Below, piece after piece: positions 1 through 7,554 of a stretch of DNA of 28,164 bases. The notes beneath the pieces were generated by a model, which was not told the origin of the DNA, searched no databases, and was given only the letters and a program-made list of their open reading frames with translations. Origin of the DNA: an uncultured Dorea sp. (lineage in GTDB: Bacteria > Bacillota > Clostridia > Lachnospirales > Lachnospiraceae); NCBI GenBank assembly GCA_900550865.1, contig URTM01000033.1, positions 1 through 28,164 of the forward strand, given 5' to 3'. The translations under genes were made by a program, and so were the position numbers. Positions within the stretch are counted from its first letter, which is position 1; the number at the start of each line of letters is the position of its first letter.

Positions 1-52
1 CCGACCTACACCCTTAGCAGGGGCGCCTCTTCAGCCTCTTGAGTATTTCTCC
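1..52 (-). tRNA. tRNA-Ser (anticodon GCT), 5' part, cut by window edge
   Basis: Read on the minus strand from position 52, the sequence starts GGAGAAATACTC, followed by a D-arm and an anticodon arm with GCT at 16-18. A long variable arm then begins, as in class II tRNAs. This is the usual bacterial tRNA-Ser(GCU), which decodes AGU and AGC. The variable arm, T-arm and 3' end lie outside the window, so integrity cannot be judged. A consensus promoter sits just upstream. Identity is clear from the anticodon arm and the serine-type body. Confidence 0.93.
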
Positions 53-62
53 AGCGAAAGTT

Positions 63-91
63 ATTATATCAAGTCTTTTTATAGATGTCAA
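63..91 (-). promoter_or_regulatory. Sigma-A promoter of tRNA-Ser
   Basis: On the minus strand, TTGACA (86-91) and TATAAT (63-68) are separated by exactly 17 bp. This is a perfect consensus housekeeping promoter. Transcription would start near position 56, a few bases before the tRNA 5' end at 52. Confidence 0.9.
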
Positions 92-134
92 TTACTTTTT
101 TCACTTTTTTTTAATATATTAATCCTGTGAAGTA

Positions 135-626
135 TTATTCCACTTCTTTACATAATTTATGATCTGATTTTTCTTGGTTCTGTGTTGCTTCCGTCTTATC
201 ATCCAGTGCACCGTCAATCATCTTGAGCAATTCAAGTGTTGAACGGAAATTTTCTGTCTTGCCTTCTTCTACCCAGGTGACTCTTCCCTGCCAGCTGCTG
301 TGCTGTCTCTGTTCTACCCTGATTATAAATGTCCCTTTCTCTCCACGATTCTTCAGCATTTCTTCATCACTCACCTTTCTTTCCATAATTATCTGTTCCT
401 GCTTTTTTGGTCTTCTAAAATAGTGGCTTTCATTTCCTCTGAATGGATATCCGAGTCTGTCAAAGAATTCATCCATTTTAAAAATTGCTTCTGTCATCCT
501 TTCAAAATGAATTGCTTTCTTCTGATATCTATGAAAAAGACGCCCTTTTACAATTGCATTCTGATAATAATCCACACATGCTACTATTCCACACGGTGTA
601 CCAATATAATTTTCCGAACTATTCAT
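135..626 (-). CDS. Conserved hypothetical protein, 163 aa
   Basis: I do not recognise a named family. The start is set at the ATG ending at 626 because GGGAGG lies at a proper distance upstream; a longer in-frame start at 662 has no good ribosome binding site. The protein is soluble, with no signal peptide or membrane segment. The N-terminal part (GTPCGIVACVDYYQ) is followed by a basic, aromatic stretch. The C-terminal part has a tryptophan-containing strand (SSWQGRVTWVEEGKT) and then FRSTLELLKMIDGAL, resembling a small beta domain plus helix seen in uncharacterised Clostridia proteins. It lies downstream of, and on the same strand as, the BTAD regulator, with a 167-bp gap, so a functional link is possible but unproven. 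Confidence 0.7.
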   Translation of the reverse strand: MNSSENYIGTPCGIVACVDYYQNAIVKGRLFHRYQKKAIHFERMTEAIFKMDEFFDRLGYPFRGNESHYFRRPKKQEQIIMERKVSDEEMLKNRGEKGTFIIRVEQRQHSSWQGRVTWVEEGKTENFRSTLELLKMIDGALDDKTEATQNQEKSDHKLCKEVE

Positions 627-773
627 CTGCCCACTCTCCCTCCCATGAAGACATCCTATCAAATTTCTTTACTAAAAGAAACGCCCAAATCGATATTTAA
701 CTCCGTATTTTATATTTCTTGCCCTCATGGCCTGGCTGCCACATCTTCTTTTGTGTACACAGCAAACTGTCAA

Positions 774-804
774 AAAAGACTTCCAGGCTTATCCTAAAAG
801 TCTT
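774..804 (-). terminator. Possible terminator at the end of the BTAD regulator gene
   Basis: On the minus strand, AAGACTT (798-804) pairs with AAGTCTT (76-82 in the 700s, i.e. 776-782) and a short T-run follows. The hairpin overlaps the TAG stop codon at 794-796. The stem is only 7 bp and A/T-rich, so the call is tentative. Confidence 0.4.
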
Positions 805-1993
805 CTTCCCTTAACACATTATTCACATAATATCTCACGCCCGTTCTCTGACGTTCCGTTAGAAATTTCTGATTGATCCGTTTCTGGATTATCTCACAAT
901 CCTCTCTTGTTGTATTGATCAATAACACCAGATACTGCCCTTTGCTATAATGATTTACGACATCACTGCTGCGAACTGCCGTACAGATTGCCTGTTCCAG
1001 TCGTTTCGATAAACTTTCCAGCTGTGCTCCTTCTTTCATTGGCATTCCCTTGCTGTCTACAATTGTACACAGCATAATATAAATAGATTGTCCACTGCGC
1101 TCCAGCATTCTCACTAATTGCTGATAGATTCCACGAAACATCGGATAGCTGCACAGATATGCACCCTTTCTTTCTGCGCATCCTTGTTCTTTTAGACTCT
1201 CCTGAATATTATCCAGAACTTCATAAGAATGTATAACCTGATTTCCTAACTGATTCAAAGAATCCAGCAGTTTTTTTGATGGTTTTACTCCTCGTTCTTT
1301 AAAGTATCTTTCTGCTGTATCTGCATATAGATTCGTTGCTTCTTCATAGCGTCCAAGTGCAACCATCGCCTCCATATTAAGTGATTCCCACTCAGCAAAC
1401 GGTTCCATAGCCGCTGCATATTTTCCCAGAGATTCCAGCTGCATGTATTCTTGCCTGCTTCTGTAGATCGCAGCCGCTTCTTTCACACATTCCTGGAACA
1501 TTGCTTCATATCTTCTTGCTTCTGCCGCAACCCACATAACGCTTTGTCTGGTTGTCAGAAATTCACCACTGTAAATTTTAAACATTTGTTCCAGATACAT
1601 GATCCTGGCGTCTGTATCTTTTTCATTTTCTACTTCTTTGTACAGCCTTTCAAATTCGGAAGCATCTTCCCATACCTCTATTTCTTTTGTCCAGTATACA
1701 ATACCATTCTTAATTTCAATATAATTAATGTCCGGAAGACCTGCTTTTCTTAAGCGTTTTTTTGCATTATATATGACACTCTGAAGCGCATGATGCACAT
1801 TTTCCACTTCTCTGTCAGCAAATAATTCTGTTTCCATCTGCTCACGGCTCACACCGTTCTCTCTTTCATGAATTAACAACTGTACCAGTGATGTAAACTG
1901 TGTCTCTCCGATTTTTCTTTCAAATAGAGATTTTCCATTATATGTTATGGAAAATTCTCCAAATGTTTTTACCTGTAATATTTTTTCACTCAT
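794..1993 (-). CDS. BTAD (SARP-like) transcriptional regulator with degenerate GGDEF-like C-terminus
   Basis: 399 aa. Residues about 1-95 look like an OmpR-type winged helix (LQVKTFGEFSITYNGKSL, then a basic helix AKKRLRKAG). Residues about 100-245 are an all-helical TPR-like bacterial transcriptional activation domain (DASEFERLYKEVEN, ALGRYEEATNLY). The last roughly 110 residues resemble a GGDEF/cyclase fold: SIYIMLCTIVD, then RSSDVVNHYSKGQYLVLL. The GG(D/E)EF signature site reads SKGQY, so it should not make cyclic di-GMP. The family normally activates transcription; the target here is unknown. The gene lies 23 bp after plsC on the same strand and probably shares its transcript. The start has only a weak Shine-Dalgarno. 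Confidence 0.8.
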   Translation of the reverse strand: MSEKILQVKTFGEFSITYNGKSLFERKIGETQFTSLVQLLIHERENGVSREQMETELFADREVENVHHALQSVIYNAKKRLRKAGLPDINYIEIKNGIVYWTKEIEVWEDASEFERLYKEVENEKDTDARIMYLEQMFKIYSGEFLTTRQSVMWVAAEARRYEAMFQECVKEAAAIYRSRQEYMQLESLGKYAAAMEPFAEWESLNMEAMVALGRYEEATNLYADTAERYFKERGVKPSKKLLDSLNQLGNQVIHSYEVLDNIQESLKEQGCAERKGAYLCSYPMFRGIYQQLVRMLERSGQSIYIMLCTIVDSKGMPMKEGAQLESLSKRLEQAICTAVRSSDVVNHYSKGQYLVLLINTTREDCEIIQKRINQKFLTERQRTGVRYYVNNVLREEDF

Positions 1994-2016
1994 TAACTTA
2001 TTCTTATATTTTCATT

Positions 2017-2727
2017 CTATATATTCTCATTGATCGTATGCTGAATTCTCTCACGTACGATTGCTGCAATTTCTGTTGTCTTCATGTCTTTATATTCTTC
2101 GTAAAGCAGCGGCTCTAAAAAATGTACCTGTACCTCAACCTGCTCTGTTGTCTTAGAATCAAACGGAACAAAACAGTTGATCAGCGCTACCGGGACGATC
2201 GGACATTTTGCCCTGGTTGCCGCCTTAAAGCTTCCACCCTTGAATTTCTGTACATGATTTCCCTGTTTTGACCTTGTTCCCTCTGGAAAGATTAGAAAGT
2301 TCTTACCATTTTTTACATCATTGCTGACATTTACAATTACCTGCAGTGACTGGCGCACATCTTCACGGTCGATCATATACGCTTTCATGCACGCGAATAC
2401 CTGCTTCAGAAATGGTACGTTCGCTACTTCTTTCTTGGCAACAACCGAGAACGGGCGCGGGCATGCCTCCATTATAGCGAGCACATCGTAGAGTCCCTGG
2501 TGATTCGGGTAGAACATGAATCCGTCCTGTTCGGGGATGTTCCCCTGCCCGTGTACGTCGATATGGATATTCCCGGATGTATTTGCCCGGTGATCGATGT
2601 ATTTTAATAATTTATAGTGTTCTTCTTCCGTATATTTGTCTACGTGTCTGGCATGGTAGCATAACTTGTACCAGTAGACCGGCACGAAGAAAATATTCCG
2701 GAGTACCATCAGAAGGATTCTTCTCAT
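2017..2727 (-). CDS. plsC: 1-acyl-sn-glycerol-3-phosphate acyltransferase (PlsC-like)
   Basis: 236 aa, the usual size for the PlsC/LPLAT family, which acylates lysophosphatidate to phosphatidate at the cytoplasmic membrane. The catalytic NHxxxxD motif is NHQGLYD (His76, Asp81). The substrate-binding FPEGTR motif lies near residues 149-154, and PIVPVAL follows. A hydrophobic N-terminal segment (about 4-18) probably anchors it in the membrane. Its ATG overlaps the TGA of the upstream fumarase beta gene (ATGA), and AAGGAG lies inside that gene, so the two are translationally coupled. Substrate preference cannot be read from the sequence. Confidence 0.88.
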   Translation of the reverse strand: MRRILLMVLRNIFFVPVYWYKLCYHARHVDKYTEEEHYKLLKYIDHRANTSGNIHIDVHGQGNIPEQDGFMFYPNHQGLYDVLAIMEACPRPFSVVAKKEVANVPFLKQVFACMKAYMIDREDVRQSLQVIVNVSNDVKNGKNFLIFPEGTRSKQGNHVQKFKGGSFKAATRAKCPIVPVALINCFVPFDSKTTEQVEVQVHFLEPLLYEEYKDMKTTEIAAIVRERIQHTINENI

Positions 2728-3275
2728 ATCTTTGCATACTCCTTGATCGCAGTTTCGTACAGGTTATTGCCTTCGCTGTCGATGACTACAATGAGTGGAA
2801 GGTTCTCGACCTGTAATTTACGGATGGCTTCGGTTCCGAGATCTTCGTACGCGATGACTTCTGAGGATTTGATGCATTTGGATAACAGTGCGCCGGCTCC
2901 TCCGATAGCAGCAAGGTACACGCATCCGTTACGCACCACTGCATCGATAACTGCCTGGCTTCTCTTACCTTTTCCGATCATAGCTGTCTGACCGAGGTCT
3001 AACAGACGTGGAGCATACTTGTCCATACGGCTGGCAGTTGTCGGTCCGGCAGATCCGATCGGCCTGCCTTCTCTTGCCGGAGATGGACCCATGTAGTAAA
3101 TTGCCTGATCTTTGATGTCGATTGGAAGTTCCTCACCACGATCCAGTGCTTCATCCATACGCTTATGTGCTGCATCTCTTGCTGTGTAAATGGTTCCTGT
3201 GACATATACATAATCTCCTGCATGAAGAGATCTTGCTGTTTCTTTCGTAATTGGTGCTGTGATATGTTTATCCAT
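2724..3275 (-). CDS. fumB: Fumarate hydratase, beta subunit (class I, two-subunit type)
   Basis: 183 aa, matching the C-terminal half of class I Fe-S fumarases. With the alpha subunit it interconverts fumarate and L-malate; the related L(+)-tartrate dehydratase TtdB is the main alternative. Visible motifs are GPTTASRMDKYAP (about 81-93), IGKGKR and AAIGGAGALLSKC. The ATG ending at 3275 is chosen because GGAGG precedes it; the frame is open further upstream, but only because it overlaps the alpha gene out of frame. The Shine-Dalgarno lies within the last codons of the alpha gene, and the 3' end overlaps plsC by 4 bp. Confidence 0.88.
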   Translation of the reverse strand: MDKHITAPITKETARSLHAGDYVYVTGTIYTARDAAHKRMDEALDRGEELPIDIKDQAIYYMGPSPAREGRPIGSAGPTTASRMDKYAPRLLDLGQTAMIGKGKRSQAVIDAVVRNGCVYLAAIGGAGALLSKCIKSSEVIAYEDLGTEAIRKLQVENLPLIVVIDSEGNNLYETAIKEYAKI

Positions 3276-3280
3276 GCTGG

Positions 3281-4123
3281 TTACACCTCCCTGATGATAT
3301 GACGGTTCACATGGCAGCAAATATTGATGGCAACCGGAAGTCCGGCAATGTGGGTCGGATACGTGTTGACATTTACTGCAAGTGCTGTGGTCGTTCCGCC
3401 GAGTCCGCCCGGTCCGATGCCGAGCTTGTTGATCGTCTCCAGCATCTCTTCTTCCAGATCTTTTACCCATGGGATCTCGGAATGTGATCCCGCTTCTCTT
3501 GTCAGTGCCTCTTTTGCCATCAGCGCACATTTTTCAAATGTTCCACCAACTCCGACTCCGACTACCATCGGCGGACAGGCATTCGGTCCTGCGTCTCTGA
3601 CTGCGGTAAGGATTGCATTCTTTACACCTTCAATACCGTCGGCTGGTTTTAACATGAATACCCGGCTCATGTTCTCGCTTCCGAATCCTTTTGGTGCAAC
3701 TTTTATCTCTACTTTGTCTCCCGGCACGATACTGTAGTGGATCACTGCCGGTGTGTTGTCTTTGGTATTTTCACGGATGATTGGATCTCCTACGACGGAT
3801 TTTCTTAAATATCCTTCTACGTATCCCTGACGTACGCCTTCGTTGATGGCATCTTCCAAGTTCCCGCCTTCGAAATGTACGTCCTGTCCAATCTTCATGA
3901 ATACGACTGCCATGCCGGTATCCTGACAGATTGGGATCATATCTTCTGCAGCAATCTTCAGATTATCCTGCAACTGATCCAGAATTTGACAGCCAAGCGG
4001 AGACTTTTCATTCTCTAATGCCTGTTTCATCGCTTTATCCATGTCATCTGCGAGAAAATGATTAGCCTGTATGCACATTTCTTTTATGTTTTCTGTAATT
4101 GTGTTTACATTAATTGTTCTCAT
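3281..4123 (-). CDS. fumA: Fumarate hydratase, alpha subunit (class I, [4Fe-4S])
   Basis: 280 aa, matching the N-terminal half of class I fumarase. The three cysteines expected to hold the cluster are visible: Cys66 in PICQDTGMAV, Cys183 in NACPPMVVGVGVGG, and Cys269 or Cys270 in INICCHVNRH. The role is fumarate/malate interconversion in the cytoplasm, probably within the branched TCA or fumarate pathway of an anaerobe; the cluster is oxygen-sensitive in this family. The ATG at 4123 follows a good AGGAGG. It is the first gene of the fumAB-plsC run, and its leader holds a strong hairpin directly before the Shine-Dalgarno. L(+)-tartrate dehydratase alpha is an alternative. Confidence 0.88.
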   Translation of the reverse strand: MRTINVNTITENIKEMCIQANHFLADDMDKAMKQALENEKSPLGCQILDQLQDNLKIAAEDMIPICQDTGMAVVFMKIGQDVHFEGGNLEDAINEGVRQGYVEGYLRKSVVGDPIIRENTKDNTPAVIHYSIVPGDKVEIKVAPKGFGSENMSRVFMLKPADGIEGVKNAILTAVRDAGPNACPPMVVGVGVGGTFEKCALMAKEALTREAGSHSEIPWVKDLEEEMLETINKLGIGPGGLGGTTTALAVNVNTYPTHIAGLPVAINICCHVNRHIIREV

Positions 4124-4138
4124 TAATTTCCTCCTTGT

Positions 4139-4168
4139 GGACGGGGGATTTCTAAAAATCCCCCGTCC
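4139..4168 (-). repeat. 13-bp perfect hairpin in the fumA leader
   Basis: GGACGGGGGATTT (4139-4151) is the exact reverse complement of 4156-4168, with a 4-nt loop. In the fumA mRNA it would end about five bases before the Shine-Dalgarno. No U-run follows, so it is not a standard terminator. It could be an mRNA 5' stabiliser, a translational control element or a small intergenic repeat. Confidence 0.75.
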
Positions 4169-4210
4169 CAAATTAAAAAGCCCTGTCCCTTTTTCATTTT
4201 ACCCTGTCCC
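4161..4210. repeat. Three direct repeats CCC(C/T)GTCCC spaced 20-21 bp
   Basis: On the plus strand: CCCCGTCCC at 4161-4169, CCCTGTCCC at 4181-4189 and CCCTGTCCC at 4202-4210. The spacings of 20 and 21 bp place them on the same face of the helix. The third lies in the spacer of the fumA promoter and the second just downstream of its -10, an operator-like placement. They may instead be part of a dispersed intergenic repeat. Confidence 0.6.
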
Positions 4211-4224
4211 CATACGATATACAA
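4196..4224 (-). promoter_or_regulatory. Promoter of the fumA-fumB-plsC transcript
   Basis: On the minus strand, TTGTAT (4219-4224), a 17-bp spacer and TAAAAT (4196-4201). It sits about 75 bp before the fumA start, and its -35 box overlaps that of the divergent promoter for the gene at 4277. Confidence 0.6.
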
Positions 4225-4246
4225 GTTCTTTTCACTGTGCTATAAT
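4218..4246 (+). promoter_or_regulatory. Promoter of the C_GCAxxG_C_C gene
   Basis: TATACA (4218-4223), a 17-bp spacer and a perfect TATAAT (4241-4246), ending 30 bp before the ATG at 4277. The -35 overlaps the fumA -35 on the other strand, so the two promoters may exclude each other. Confidence 0.6.
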
Positions 4247-4276
4247 AAAAATAATACATTTTCAGGAGGGGTTGAA

Positions 4277-4738
4277 ATGACAACAAATGTAGATTTAGAG
4301 AAACTTCAAAAGGATGCGGTAGACATCTTCAATCAGGGCTTCGCCTGTTCAGAATCTGTAATCTATGCAATTAAAAAGAATTTTGAACTGGATATGTCTG
4401 ATGATGCGATTGCCATGAGTTCCGGTTTTCCATGGGGACTTGGCGGAGGCGGATGTATCTGTGGTGCTCTCGCCGGAGCAACGATGTGCATCGGATATTT
4501 CTTCGGACGCAAGACACCTGGAGATCCTAAGGTAAACCGCTGCTTCAAGCTTTCGAACGAAATCCATGATTTCTTCAAAGAATACTGTGGTGCAACATGC
4601 TGCCGTGTTCTGACGAAAGGCAAAGAAAAGAATTCTCCGGAGCGTAAAGCACAGTGTACAGACTTTGTTGCTGCTACTGTAAAGAAGACGGCTGAGATCA
4701 TTCTTCGTGAACTGGCTGCGGATGAAGCAGAAGACTAA
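4277..4738 (+). CDS. C_GCAxxG_C_C family (probable redox) protein
   Basis: 153 aa, cysteine-rich. The family signature is seen around residues 57-71 (GGGGCICGALAGATMC), with Cys60, Cys62 and Cys71. Further cysteines are Cys24 (FACSES), Cys89, Cys104, Cys108, Cys109 and Cys127. These match the C_GCAxxG_C_C family, small proteins of anaerobes thought to bind a metal or act in redox chemistry; no exact reaction is established. AGGAGGGG precedes the ATG. It is a single-gene unit, divergent from fumarase and closed by its own terminator. It runs toward oriC, against the local gene direction. Confidence 0.85.
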   Translation: MTTNVDLEKLQKDAVDIFNQGFACSESVIYAIKKNFELDMSDDAIAMSSGFPWGLGGGGCICGALAGATMCIGYFFGRKTPGDPKVNRCFKLSNEIHDFFKEYCGATCCRVLTKGKEKNSPERKAQCTDFVAATVKKTAEIILRELAADEAED

Positions 4739-4777
4739 GAAAGTAAAAGTCGAAAAACTTGAAATGAGACTCGAAAA

Positions 4778-4806
4778 GGGCATGGATGAAAATCCACGCC
4801 CTTTTT
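4778..4806 (+). terminator. Rho-independent terminator after the C_GCAxxG_C_C gene
   Basis: A hairpin with arms GGGCATGGAT and ATCCACGCCC (one A-C mismatch) and a GAAA loop is followed by TTTTT. Confidence 0.85.
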
Positions 4807-4839
4807 CTTATATTTCCTTCTCTTATCGCTATACGTTCG

Positions 4840-4866
4840 AAAGAAGCTGCCAGTGGCAGCTTCTTT
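4840..4866. terminator. Palindrome between convergent genes, probable gyrA terminator
   Basis: AAAGAAGCTGCC (4840-4851) pairs perfectly with 4855-4866 around a 3-nt loop. It lies after the gyrA stop codon and has short T-runs on both strands, so it may end transcription from both sides. It is also a member of a dispersed repeat family (see 17014-17099 and 13950-13972). Confidence 0.65.
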
Positions 4867-4953
4867 AAATATCCTTATATGTTGCCATATCATCATGCAT
4901 TTCCAAACATGTCTGCAACTCTTGCATGATATAGACTTTGTATTCTCTCGTCT

Positions 4954-7500
4954 TTATTCCTCCGTCTCAGAGCTTTCTTTCGTCTCTTCCACTTCGGCTT
5001 CTGTTACCTCGGAATCTTCCGTACTTTCTTCCGGCTCTACGAGATCTTCGTCTGATTCATCACCGCTGCGTACCTTTGCGATGCAGGCAACTTTATCACC
5101 TTCCGGCAGATTGATCAGCTTCACACCGGATGTCACTCTTCCGAGTTCTGTGATTCCTTCACACTTCATGCGGATGATAATTCCCTCTGTGTTGATGATC
5201 ATAATCTCATTATCTTCATTTACGGCTTTCACACCTACTACGTTACCGGTCTTCTCTGTGATCTTGTAGCACTTCACACCTTTACCGCCACGGTTCTGGG
5301 CTGTGAATTCATCGATGGAAGTACGTTTGCCCATTCCGTATTCTGACACGATCAGCAGATCTGTTCCCTGTGAATCGATCTGCATTCCGATCACTTCGTC
5401 GCGGTCTACCAGATTCATACCACGGACACCCATGGATGTTCTTCCGGTCGGACGTACATCACTTTCGTTGAAACGGATACACTGTCCATACTTTGTAACC
5501 ATGAATACATCATGATCGCTGTCTGTATATTTTACCTCGATCAATTCGTCTTCCTCACGCAGAGTAATTGCTGCAAGTCCCGTCTTTCTGACATTTGCAT
5601 ATTCTTTGATCGGAGTCTTCTTGATGAGACCTTTCTTGGTTGCCATCAGCAGATACTCATCATCGTTATATTTCTCAATTGGAATGACCGCACTGATCTT
5701 CTCACCCGGCATTAACTGCAGCAGATTCACGATCGCAGTTCCTCTGGATGTTCTGCTTGCTTCCGGAATCTCGTATGCTTTCATGCGGTATACACGTCCG
5801 GTGTTCGTAAAGAACATCAGGTAATGATGTGTATTGGTCATGAAGAGCTCTTCTACGTAGTCCTCATCCAGCTTCTGCATTCCCTTGATTCCCTTACCGC
5901 CACGGTTCTGGGCCTTGAATGTATCATGAGACATTCTCTTGATATATCCAAGCTTGGTCATCGTGATGACAACGTCCTCTCTCGGGATCAGATCCTCCAT
6001 GGAAATGTCGAACTCGTCAAATCCGATGGATGTTCTTCTCTCATCACCGTATTTGTCACGGATCACAAGAATCTCTTCTTTGATCACACCAAGTAATAAC
6101 TTTCTGTCTGCAAGGATCGCACGTAAATGTTCGATCTGCTCCATCAGTGCCTTATATTCTGCTTCGAGTTTCTCTCTTTCCAGACCTGTCAGGGCACGCA
6201 GTCTCATGTCTACGATTGCCTGTGACTGTACGTCTGTCAGTCCGAAACGCTCCATCAATTCTGATTTTGCGATCTGGACAGTCTGGGAACCTCTAATGAT
6301 CTTGATCACTTCATCGATGTTATCTAATGCGATCAGTAATCCCTGTAAAATATGTGCACGTTCTTCGGCTTTATTTAACTCATACTGTGTACGGCGTGTC
6401 ACTACTTCTTCCTGATGTTTCAGGTAGTAGTTCAGCATCTCCATCAGGTTCATGACTTTCGGCTCATTGCCGACCAGAGCCAGCATGATCACACCGAATG
6501 TGTCCTGAAGCTGTGTATGTTTGTATAACTGGTTCAGAATGACATTCGCATTGGCATCTCTTCGAAGCTCAATGACCACACGCATTCCTTCACGGCTTGA
6601 CTGGTCACTTAAGTCAGTGATTCCGTCAATCTTCTTATCACGCACCAGCTCTGCGATCTTCTCGATCAGTCTTGCCTTGTTGACCATGTAAGGCAGCTCG
6701 CTTACGATGATACGGCTCTTACCGTTCGGCATCGTCTCAATATCTGTGACCGCACGCACACGAATCTTACCGCGTCCTGTTCTGTATGCTTCTTCAATTC
6801 CTCTTGTTCCAAGGATCATACCACCTGTCGGGAAATCTGGTCCTTTGATGATCTTTAAGATCTCTTCGATCGTTGTCTCTTCTTTATCCTCGATCTGGTC
6901 ATCGATGATCTGCACGACTGCATTGATCACTTCACGCAGATTGTGCGGCGGGATATTCGTCGCCATACCTACAGCGATACCGGAAGTACCGTTGACCAGA
7001 AGGTTCGGGAATCTGGACGGCAGAACAGTCGGTTCTTTCTCCGTCTCGTCAAAGTTCGGAATGAAATCAACGGTATTTTTATTAATATCCGCTGTTAATT
7101 CCATGGAAATCTTACTCAGTCTTGCCTCTGTGTATCGCATGGCGGCAGCACCGTCACCGTCCACAGAACCAAAGTTACCATGTCCGTCTACCAGCGGGTA
7201 TCTGGTAGACCATTCCTGTGCCATATTAACCAATGCACCATAGATGGAACTGTCACCGTGCGGGTGATATTTACCCATCGTATCGCCGACGATACGCGCA
7301 CACTTTCTGTGCGGCTTGTCAGGACCGTTGTTCAGCTCGATCATAGAGTACATGATTCTTCTCTGTACCGGTTTCAAACCATCTCTTACATCCGGCAGGG
7401 CACGGGACGCAATAACACTCATCGCGTAGTCGATATAAGAGGTCTCCATTGTCTGTTTCAGATCCACTTCGTGGACTTTGTCAAATATATTGTCTTCCAT
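4954..7500 (-). CDS. gyrA: DNA gyrase subunit A
   Basis: 848 aa from the ATG at 7500; a TTG directly before it is also possible. GyrA is the DNA-breakage subunit of gyrase, which introduces negative supercoils. The catalytic tyrosine is Tyr123 in AAMRYTEARLS. The quinolone-determining region reads HPHGDSSIYGALVNM, with Ser84 at the E. coli Ser83 position and Gly88 at the Asp87 position. Two GyrA-box-like motifs (QNRGGKG) occur in the C-terminal beta-pinwheel region, and the protein ends in a highly acidic tail of about 35 residues. It follows gyrB by 54 bp. The Shine-Dalgarno next to the ATG is weak, while a perfect AGGAGG lies about 30 nt upstream. Confidence 0.97.
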   Translation of the reverse strand: MEDNIFDKVHEVDLKQTMETSYIDYAMSVIASRALPDVRDGLKPVQRRIMYSMIELNNGPDKPHRKCARIVGDTMGKYHPHGDSSIYGALVNMAQEWSTRYPLVDGHGNFGSVDGDGAAAMRYTEARLSKISMELTADINKNTVDFIPNFDETEKEPTVLPSRFPNLLVNGTSGIAVGMATNIPPHNLREVINAVVQIIDDQIEDKEETTIEEILKIIKGPDFPTGGMILGTRGIEEAYRTGRGKIRVRAVTDIETMPNGKSRIIVSELPYMVNKARLIEKIAELVRDKKIDGITDLSDQSSREGMRVVIELRRDANANVILNQLYKHTQLQDTFGVIMLALVGNEPKVMNLMEMLNYYLKHQEEVVTRRTQYELNKAEERAHILQGLLIALDNIDEVIKIIRGSQTVQIAKSELMERFGLTDVQSQAIVDMRLRALTGLEREKLEAEYKALMEQIEHLRAILADRKLLLGVIKEEILVIRDKYGDERRTSIGFDEFDISMEDLIPREDVVITMTKLGYIKRMSHDTFKAQNRGGKGIKGMQKLDEDYVEELFMTNTHHYLMFFTNTGRVYRMKAYEIPEASRTSRGTAIVNLLQLMPGEKISAVIPIEKYNDDEYLLMATKKGLIKKTPIKEYANVRKTGLAAITLREEDELIEVKYTDSDHDVFMVTKYGQCIRFNESDVRPTGRTSMGVRGMNLVDRDEVIGMQIDSQGTDLLIVSEYGMGKRTSIDEFTAQNRGGKGVKCYKITEKTGNVVGVKAVNEDNEIMIINTEGIIIRMKCEGITELGRVTSGVKLINLPEGDKVACIAKVRSGDESDEDLVEPEESTEDSEVTEAEVEETKESSETEE

Positions 7501-7554
7501 CAATCTCTCAGAGATTTAATTATCCCTGTTCCTCCTTTCTTCTACACGCTTATA

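Noticed and set aside
300..797. 165-codon plus-strand frame opposite the unknown 163-aa gene
   Set aside because: Phe/Ser/Cys-rich composition typical of an antisense shadow; the minus-strand frame has a good Shine-Dalgarno and sensible residue use.
3275..3530. Longer fumarase beta start extending to 3530
   Set aside because: The extra 85 residues overlap the alpha gene out of frame and look non-coding; the internal ATG has a strong Shine-Dalgarno.
4139..4168. Terminator upstream of fumA
   Set aside because: The hairpin has no T-run on the fumA strand and lies between promoter and start codon, where termination would silence the operon.
5303..7243. Long open frames on the plus strand opposite gyrA, and similar ones opposite gyrB, recF and dnaN
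   Set aside because: They mirror the codon structure of clear genes on the other strand, lack ribosome binding sites and match no family.
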